Below are positions 58,947 to 64,000 of a stretch of 64,000 nucleotides of DNA, piece by piece (position 1 is the stretch's first letter; each line of letters begins with the position of its first letter). Made by a program: the position numbers and the translations under genes. The notes beneath the pieces were generated by a model, which made no database searches, was not told where the DNA came from, and was given only the letters and a program-made list of their open reading frames with translations. The DNA is from Notamacropus eugenii. Its lineage: Eukaryota; Chordata; Mammalia; Diprotodontia; Macropodidae. The stretch lies in assembly GCF_028372415.1 (NCBI RefSeq), contig NC_092873.1, positions 356,714,128 to 356,778,127 on the forward strand. Direction: 5' to 3'.

Positions 58947-60137
58947 ATGCCCAGAAAAGGGAAAAAAAATAAGACCACAGAAGGTTACTTTCTTGGTGAA
59001 CAGATATCTCCTTCCATTCTTTCGGTTGAGGAAGAACAAGGCTTACCATCAGGGAAAGACAAAGAAGTCAAGGCTTCTGTATCCCAGACATCCAGAATAA
59101 ATATTCAATGGGCTCAGGCCGTGGAAGAGCTCCAAAAAGATTTTGAAAATCAAGTTAGAGAGGTGGAGGAAAAACTGGGAAGAGAAATAAGAGAGATGCA
59201 AAAAAAGCATGAAAAGCAGGTCAACACTTGCTAAAGGAGATCCAAAAAATGCTGAAGAAAACAGCACCTTGAAAAATCGGCTAACTGAATTGGCAAAAGA
59301 GGGTCAAAAGCCAATGAGGAGAAGAATGCTTTCAAAAGCAGAATTAGCCAAATGGAAAAGGAGGTTCAAAAGGTCACTGAAGAAAACAGCTCTTTAAAAA
59401 TTAGAATGGAACAGATGGAGGCTAATGACTTCATGAGAAACCAAGAAATCACAAAACAAAACCAAAAGAATGAAAAAATGGAAGATAATGTGAAATATCT
59501 CATTGGAAAAGCAACTGACCTGGAAAATAGACCCAGGAGAGATAATTTAAAAATTATGGGACTACCTGAAAGCCATGATTAAAAACCGAGCCTAGACATC
59601 ATCTTTCAGGAAATTATCAAGGAAAACTGCCCTGACATTCTAGAACCAGAGGGCAAAATAAGTATTCAAGGAATCCACTGATCACCGCCTGAAAGAGATC
59701 CAAGAGAAACTCCTAGGAACATTGTGGCCATATTCCAGAGTTCCCTAGTCAAGGAGAAAATTTTGCAAGCAGATACAAAGAAACAATTCAAGTATTATGG
59801 AAATACAATCAGGATAACACAAGATCTAGCAGCTTCTACATTAAGGGATTAAAGGGCGTGGAATATGATATTCCAGAAATAAAAGGAACTGGGAGTAAAA
59901 CCAAGAATCACCTACTCAGCAAAATTGAGTATAATACTTCAGGGGAAAAAATGGTCTTTCAATGAAACAGAGGACTTTCAAGCATTCTTGATGAAAAGAC
60001 CAGAGCTGAAAAGAAAATTTGACTTTCAAACACAAGAAAGAAGAGAAGCATGGAAAGGTAAAGAGCAAAGAGAAGTCACAAGGGACTTACTAAAGTTGAA
60101 CTGTTTACATTCCTACATGGAAAGACAATATTTGTAA
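58947..60137 (+). pseudogene. broken ORF1 of HAL1 copy 4
   Basis: Starts MPRKGKKNKTTEGYFLGEQ. The coiled coil follows (EELQKDFENQVREVEEKLGR), with a frameshift near 59232. The next piece includes EENSTLKNRLTELAKEGQ, and another starts MEKEVQKVTEENSSLK. The RRM start NLKIMGLPESHD stops at 59580. The C-terminal domain resumes (KKWSFNETEDFQAFLMKRPE) and ends at 60137. At least three breaks; it cannot make ORF1p. Confidence 0.8.
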
Positions 60138-60177
60138 CTCTTCAAACTTTTCAGTATCTGGATAGTTGGTGGGATTA

Positions 60178-60178
<1 letters not shown>

Positions 60179-60210
<32 letters not shown>
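60179..60210. repeat. (CA)n inside HAL1 copy 4
   Basis: About 16 CA units just after the ORF1 end, equivalent to the (GT)n of copies 1 and 2 in reverse orientation. Confidence 0.9.
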
Positions 60211-60213
<3 letters not shown>

Positions 60214-61279
60214 GACAAAGAGCACAGAGTGAATGGAATAGGATGGGATCATATCTTTAAAAAATGAAATTAAGTGGTGAGGGAGTAATATATTGGGAGA
60301 AGAAAGGGAGAAATGGAATGGGGCAAATTATCTCATAAAAGAGGCAAGTAAGAGACTTTTCAGTGGAGGGAAAATGGGGGGAGGTGAGAGAGAAAACATG
60401 AAGCTTACTCTCATCACATTCAACCAAAGGAAGGAATAAAATGCACACTCATTTTGCTATGAAAACCTATCTTACAATATAGGAAAGTGGGGGAGAAAGG
60501 GATAAGCAGGGTGGGGGTGATGGTGGAAGGGAGAGCAATGGGAGCAGGGAGCAATTTGAAGTCAGCACTCTTGGGGAGGGGCAAGATCAAAAGAGAGAAT
60601 GGAATCAATGGGGGGCAGGATAGGATGGAGGGGTATATAGTTAGTCTTACACAGCATGACTCTTATGGAATTCATTTGCAAAACTACACAGATATGGCCT
60701 GTATTGAATTGCTTGCCTTCCCAGGGGGAACGGTAGGGGAGGAAGGGAAGAAGAGAAGTTGGAACTCAAAGTTTTAGGAACCACTGTTGAGTCCTGTTCT
60801 TGCTCCTGGGAAATATGAAATACAGGCAATGGGGTATAGAAAGTTATCTGGCCCTATGGTACAGAAGAGAAGATGGGGACAAGGGAAGGGACGGATGATG
60901 GAGCAGAGGGTAGATTGGTGATAGGGGCAGTTAGAATGCTTGGTGTTTTGGGGTTGGGGGAGGGGACAAATGGGGAGAAAATTTGGAACCCAAAATTTTG
61001 TGAAAATGAATGTTAAAAGTTAAATAAATAAATAATTTAAAATAAAAAAAATGTGCCATTCCACTTTTATTTCTGACATGTGACTTTTCCAGTTTTTGAG
61101 TGTCTTTCTCTACTAAACATTTTTCATTATTTGAATTGAAAACTTTTAAATCCCCCATTTTCTTGATATTTCATTTTTATATTTATTTTTTTTAAAGAGG
61201 GGTTTTAATTTTTTATGTGTCATGGCAATCTGCCAAAGTCTATGAACTCTTCTTAGAATAGTTTTTTATACATAAAAAA

Positions 61280-61490
61280 TAGATTAGTGTTCTTCCTTCA
61301 TTTCCAATGGAGACCACTGACATCCCTGAGTGATACCTTGACTTGCCTATGAATTGGATTTAAATGAGGCAGAGTTGTACAAAGTCCTCAGACTCATCCT
61401 CTCTTCTACAGTCTTTGGAGTCCAGTGGCAGGACAAAAGTCCAGATGACTAGTCATGGCCTGGGATGCAGTGGATGACCTTGGTGTCTTC
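61280..61490 (+). repeat. marsupial interspersed repeat, family A, copy 5
   Basis: Diverged: 'ccttgacttgcctatgaatt', 'gaggcagagttgtacaaagt', 'ggcctgggatgcagtggatg'. Confidence 0.45.
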
Positions 61491-61905
61491 TGTATATGAC
61501 CAAGCTCTCAGTACTCCACAGCACCTCCTTCACCTGCTTTCAGGGATGTTGGAACAAATTGTTGTCCTGTGTCCATTCCACCAGGCAAAGTCTTCCTATG
61601 TTTGAGGTAGACATTCCCCGAACTCATTGATATGTTTGAAGCTTGATGGTTGCCCTCAATGTAGTTTACCCCATTTGCTGAGATGATTTTACTGGGATAT
61701 AGCCTCTGCACAAAGGTGAGAGTAACAACATTCTTAAATGCATAAAATAAAATACACGGGATAATAAAAGAAAGCAATTACCTGGAATGAAATTACAAGT
61801 CATTAAAAAACAAACAAGTTTATAGACCCCAGATTATGAACCCCTTTTACAAATGTCCTTTTTATATTATATTTAATATATTATGTATGTATATGTTATT
61901 ACATT
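61491..61905. other. unassigned intergenic DNA
   Basis: No gene seen. The 89-codon minus-strand frame at 61777-61508 has no recognisable domain. Confidence 0.4.
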
Positions 61906-61909
61906 TTAC

Positions 61910-62075
61910 TAGGAGTCAACAAACCTAGATTCAAAACCTGGCTATGTTATTTACTGCCTGTATGACTGTGGACAAATCCTTTCAGCAATCTGGGCTTCAG
62001 TGGCCTCATCTGTAAAGTACAATTGAATTAAATGAACTTAATTGAGGTCTCTTCTAGCCCTAGCATTCAATTATT
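61910..62075 (+). repeat. MIR-type SINE
   Basis: Sense: 'ttcaaaacctggctatgtta', 'cagtggcctcatctgtaaag'. Confidence 0.6.
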
Positions 62076-62084
62076 CTAAATTAG

Positions 62085-62583
62085 TTGACTGTTGTCAAGC
62101 AAGTATCATTCAGATATTCCAAGGAATTTGTCACCTCACTGGGTACTACCTCCAGTGACACAGAGCAGGTTACAGCTTCTTCTTTGCTTGACCATCCTAT
62201 ACGACTCTTGTCAGTGTCCTCCTATAAGTTTGCCACTGTGGGGAAAGGAGGACTCTACCCATCATGGAGCACTTTCCTTCTCTTCTCTTCATATCACAAA
62301 GGGTTGGCCTGTCCCATCAGTTATAGCTCACTCTCACAATATGACCAAGTCCATCTTCTTTTTTCACACATATACTTCTTTGGTATCATTCTTCACACCA
62401 CTTTACAATCCTTTATTGCAGTGCCCATGCACAAGTCTCCATTGCCCTTTAGGACACACCCATTTCAAAGTTCTCCAGACTGCAGTGCTCTATAGCTCAT
62501 ATCCCTACACTATAAATGAGTATGTCAATATAATCTGTCCACTCAGGTGTATGGTCCATACACCATCAGTTTGTTTTAATTAG
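62085..62583. other. unassigned block with two overlapping plus-strand open frames
   Basis: Frames of 136 codons (62085-62495) and 163 codons (62092-62583) overlap on the same strand. Neither shows a domain, signal peptide or splice support I recognise. The block looks like a discrete unit between two repeats and may be an unrecognised repeat or retrocopy. Confidence 0.3.
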
Positions 62584-62779
62584 ACCATTAAAATGTTGAT
62601 AACCGTTCATCACCTAGCAGAAAGGGAGAGAGTCTAGATGTAAACTTGGAAAACTTGACCTCAACTTGACCTCTCCAGTTTGGTCATCTACTATAATCAT
62701 TTATAGGGGAAGGATCCTATACCTAGCATATAATCTATATATTCAGTGTTCCAAACAACACTGGTCATCTAGATAACTC

Positions 62780-62870
62780 ATCATTTTATAGATGAAGAAA
62801 ATGAGATCCTGAGATTGACCTCCCTTGTGACTTAGCCTATCACACAGGTCATCAATGGCAGAGTGGTGTT
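62780..62870 (-). repeat. MIR-type SINE fragment
   Basis: Antisense: 'tagatgaagaaaatgagatc'. Weak. Confidence 0.4.
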
Positions 62871-62924
62871 CAGTTCCTCTCTCCAAATCTAGCACTTCTC
62901 TTCCTTCTTATATTTTTGTCAAGA

Positions 62925-63035
62925 ATTTTGCATTGTGTTACACCTCTTTGTTGTCCTAAGTTTACCCCCTGTAAATTGTGAACTCCCTGAAGGCAGTAAT
63001 TTGGTGCTTTCCCAGGAGAAGTACCTTGCACATTC
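62925..63035 (+). repeat. L2-like LINE 3' end
   Basis: 'ttgtgaactccctgaaggca' and 'gtgctttcccaggagaagta'. Confidence 0.45.
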
Positions 63036-63079
63036 CTCAGTGTGGTTACTTGTTGTGCCATTGCAATTGCTACTCCCCT

Positions 63080-63205
63080 TATTGAATTCAGAGGACCAAA
63101 TGCTGCTTAATGCTCATGGGACTTGGCATGGTCACATGAGTAAGTATCAGAGGTGGAGTTTGAATTCAGATCTTCTGGACTTCATATTTAGTACTCTATC
63201 AATTC
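63080..63205 (-). repeat. MIR-type SINE fragment
   Basis: Antisense: 'agaggtggagtttgaattca' and 'gatcttctggacttcatatt'. Confidence 0.45.
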
Positions 63206-63499
63206 TCATGCATATACATATTAGAAGATTCTTAAAAAATATTGAATTGAATTTTATTGAATGCCATAGCACTGAGGAGGAAGAATCACTATGGTCACAG
63301 GGAACATATAAAAAGAAAAAAAACTTTCCTTCACTTGCTGTTTAAATACCTTTTTTCAACTCACCCTGTTACTCCTTTCTCTGCTCTTCCATCTTCTCCC
63401 TTTTCCCCTCCTCTCTTCCTCCTACCCCCTGCCATAGTTTTCTATGCTCCACACTCTCTATGATTGTGACATTGGCCTCTTTGCTGTTTCTTGATTAAT

Positions 63500-63799
63500 T
63501 CAATCCATGACCCTACTCTGGCATTTTCATGAACTGTCCCTCATACACCAGGATGGAGAATGCTCTCCCTCCTCATCTAAAATTCTACCTTTTACAGGAC
63601 CTCTATGATCATTTACAAATTATTTTGTATAAATTTCCAATATGTCCTCTGTATTTCCAAACAATCCTGTCACTTGTTTGTATATAGTTATTTGTGAGTT
63701 GTCTTTCCCATTAGAATGTGAGCTCCTCAAGAACAAGGACTCTTTTACCTTTCTTTGTATCCCTGGCACTTAGCACAGTGCCTGGAACATACTCAGTAC
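63500..63799 (+). repeat. L2 LINE 3' end
   Basis: 'gtgagctcctcaagaacaag', 'tctttgtatccctggcactt' and 'agcacagtgcctggaacata' are L2 3'-end phrases. It is cut by the LTR at 63800. Confidence 0.6.
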
Positions 63800-64000
63800 T
63801 GTGTGGGACGGCTCAGATCCCTACATAAATCAATTATTCAGAGGCCTCTCAAAGTGATGACAGAAAAGAGATTTATTCGATTCTCGAGAAGTGGGGCTAA
63901 CCTGTAGCAGTAGGAAAGCCGAAGAGAAAGAAAAGGGCAGTGATTTATATAGACCCTAACGCAAGTCCCTCCTCCCCCCACTCACCATTATCCTCATTAG
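63800..64000 (-). mobile_element. LTR of an endogenous retrovirus, running off the window
   Basis: Starts TGTGTGGGACGG on the plus strand inside an L2 3' end. On the minus strand there is TATATAAA near 63950-63943 and AATAAA near 63875-63870, in U3-R order. The rest lies beyond the right edge, so solo or proviral status is unknown. Confidence 0.55.

Larger units (their letters stand above)
58277..61048 (+). mobile_element. HAL1 element, copy 4, full-length with target-site duplication
   Basis: Begins AGGAGTGAGCCAAGATGGCA and ends TTAAATAAATAAATAATTTA plus an A-rich tail. A 15-bp duplication with one mismatch, AAATGTGACATTCCA and AAATGTGCCATTCCA, lies at 58262-58276 and 61049-61063. Order: GC-rich 5' region, ORF1 (58947-60137), (CA)n, G-rich 3' region, tail. 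About 2.77 kb with no ORF2. Confidence 0.9.

Overview
This window is vertebrate nuclear DNA. The repeat content points to a marsupial: many MIR/MON-type CORE-SINEs, MAR1-type SINEs with an RTE-like tail, L1 3' ends, old L2 and L3/CR1 LINEs, and four ORF1-only half-L1 (HAL1) elements. Species cannot be fixed from sequence alone. All names come from reading the sequence; no database search was run.

The one clear protein-coding gene is a type I keratin on the minus strand, read as KRT20. It runs from a TATA box at 21912-21919 and an ATG at 21829 down to a stop at 8547 and a poly(A) signal at 7878-7883. Exons 2-5 have lengths of 83, 157, 162 and 126 bp, the class pattern as I know it, with GT/AG borders and continuous phase. 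Exon 6 carries the conserved rod end but is then extended by an in-frame, GC-rich array of 12-bp units (12069-12212). The array encodes a Ser/Pro/Arg/His-rich tail and lies upstream of a usable donor. A 26-bp exon 7 and an exon 8 with a fossil KRT20-like tail can be found, but joining them as expected makes a TGA across the exon 6/7 junction.

Left of KRT20 (1673-1796) lies one isolated keratin exon 3, most like KRT12, with intact splice sites and a 33-bp in-frame deletion. KRT12 is the neighbour expected on that side from human gene order. No exon 1 or 2 for it is visible, so it is called a relic.

The 40 kb right of KRT20 (22-64 kb) holds no recognisable host gene. It is layered mobile DNA. 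HAL1 copies lie at 22065-24290, 33645-36287 and 58277-61048, with a fourth left of KRT20 at 3136-5982. L1 ORF2 tails lie at 37236-38087 and 45870-46880. L3/CR1 remnants lie near 28, 39, 42 and 55 kb, the last with a SINE and a hAT-like element inserted. An endogenous retrovirus remnant spans 43320-44915 and has two different LTR/primer-binding-site modules followed by a broken gag piece. Further LTRs lie at 38088-38639, about 32378-32838, and at the right edge from 63800. Large microsatellites lie at 18675-18865 and 52950-53245.

The best candidates for something undescribed are the repeat-encoded replacement of the KRT20 tail, an antisense open frame shared by the 5' ends of the HAL1 copies, the deleted KRT12-like exon, and the mosaic retroviral remnant. 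Nothing here looks like a new multi-gene system.
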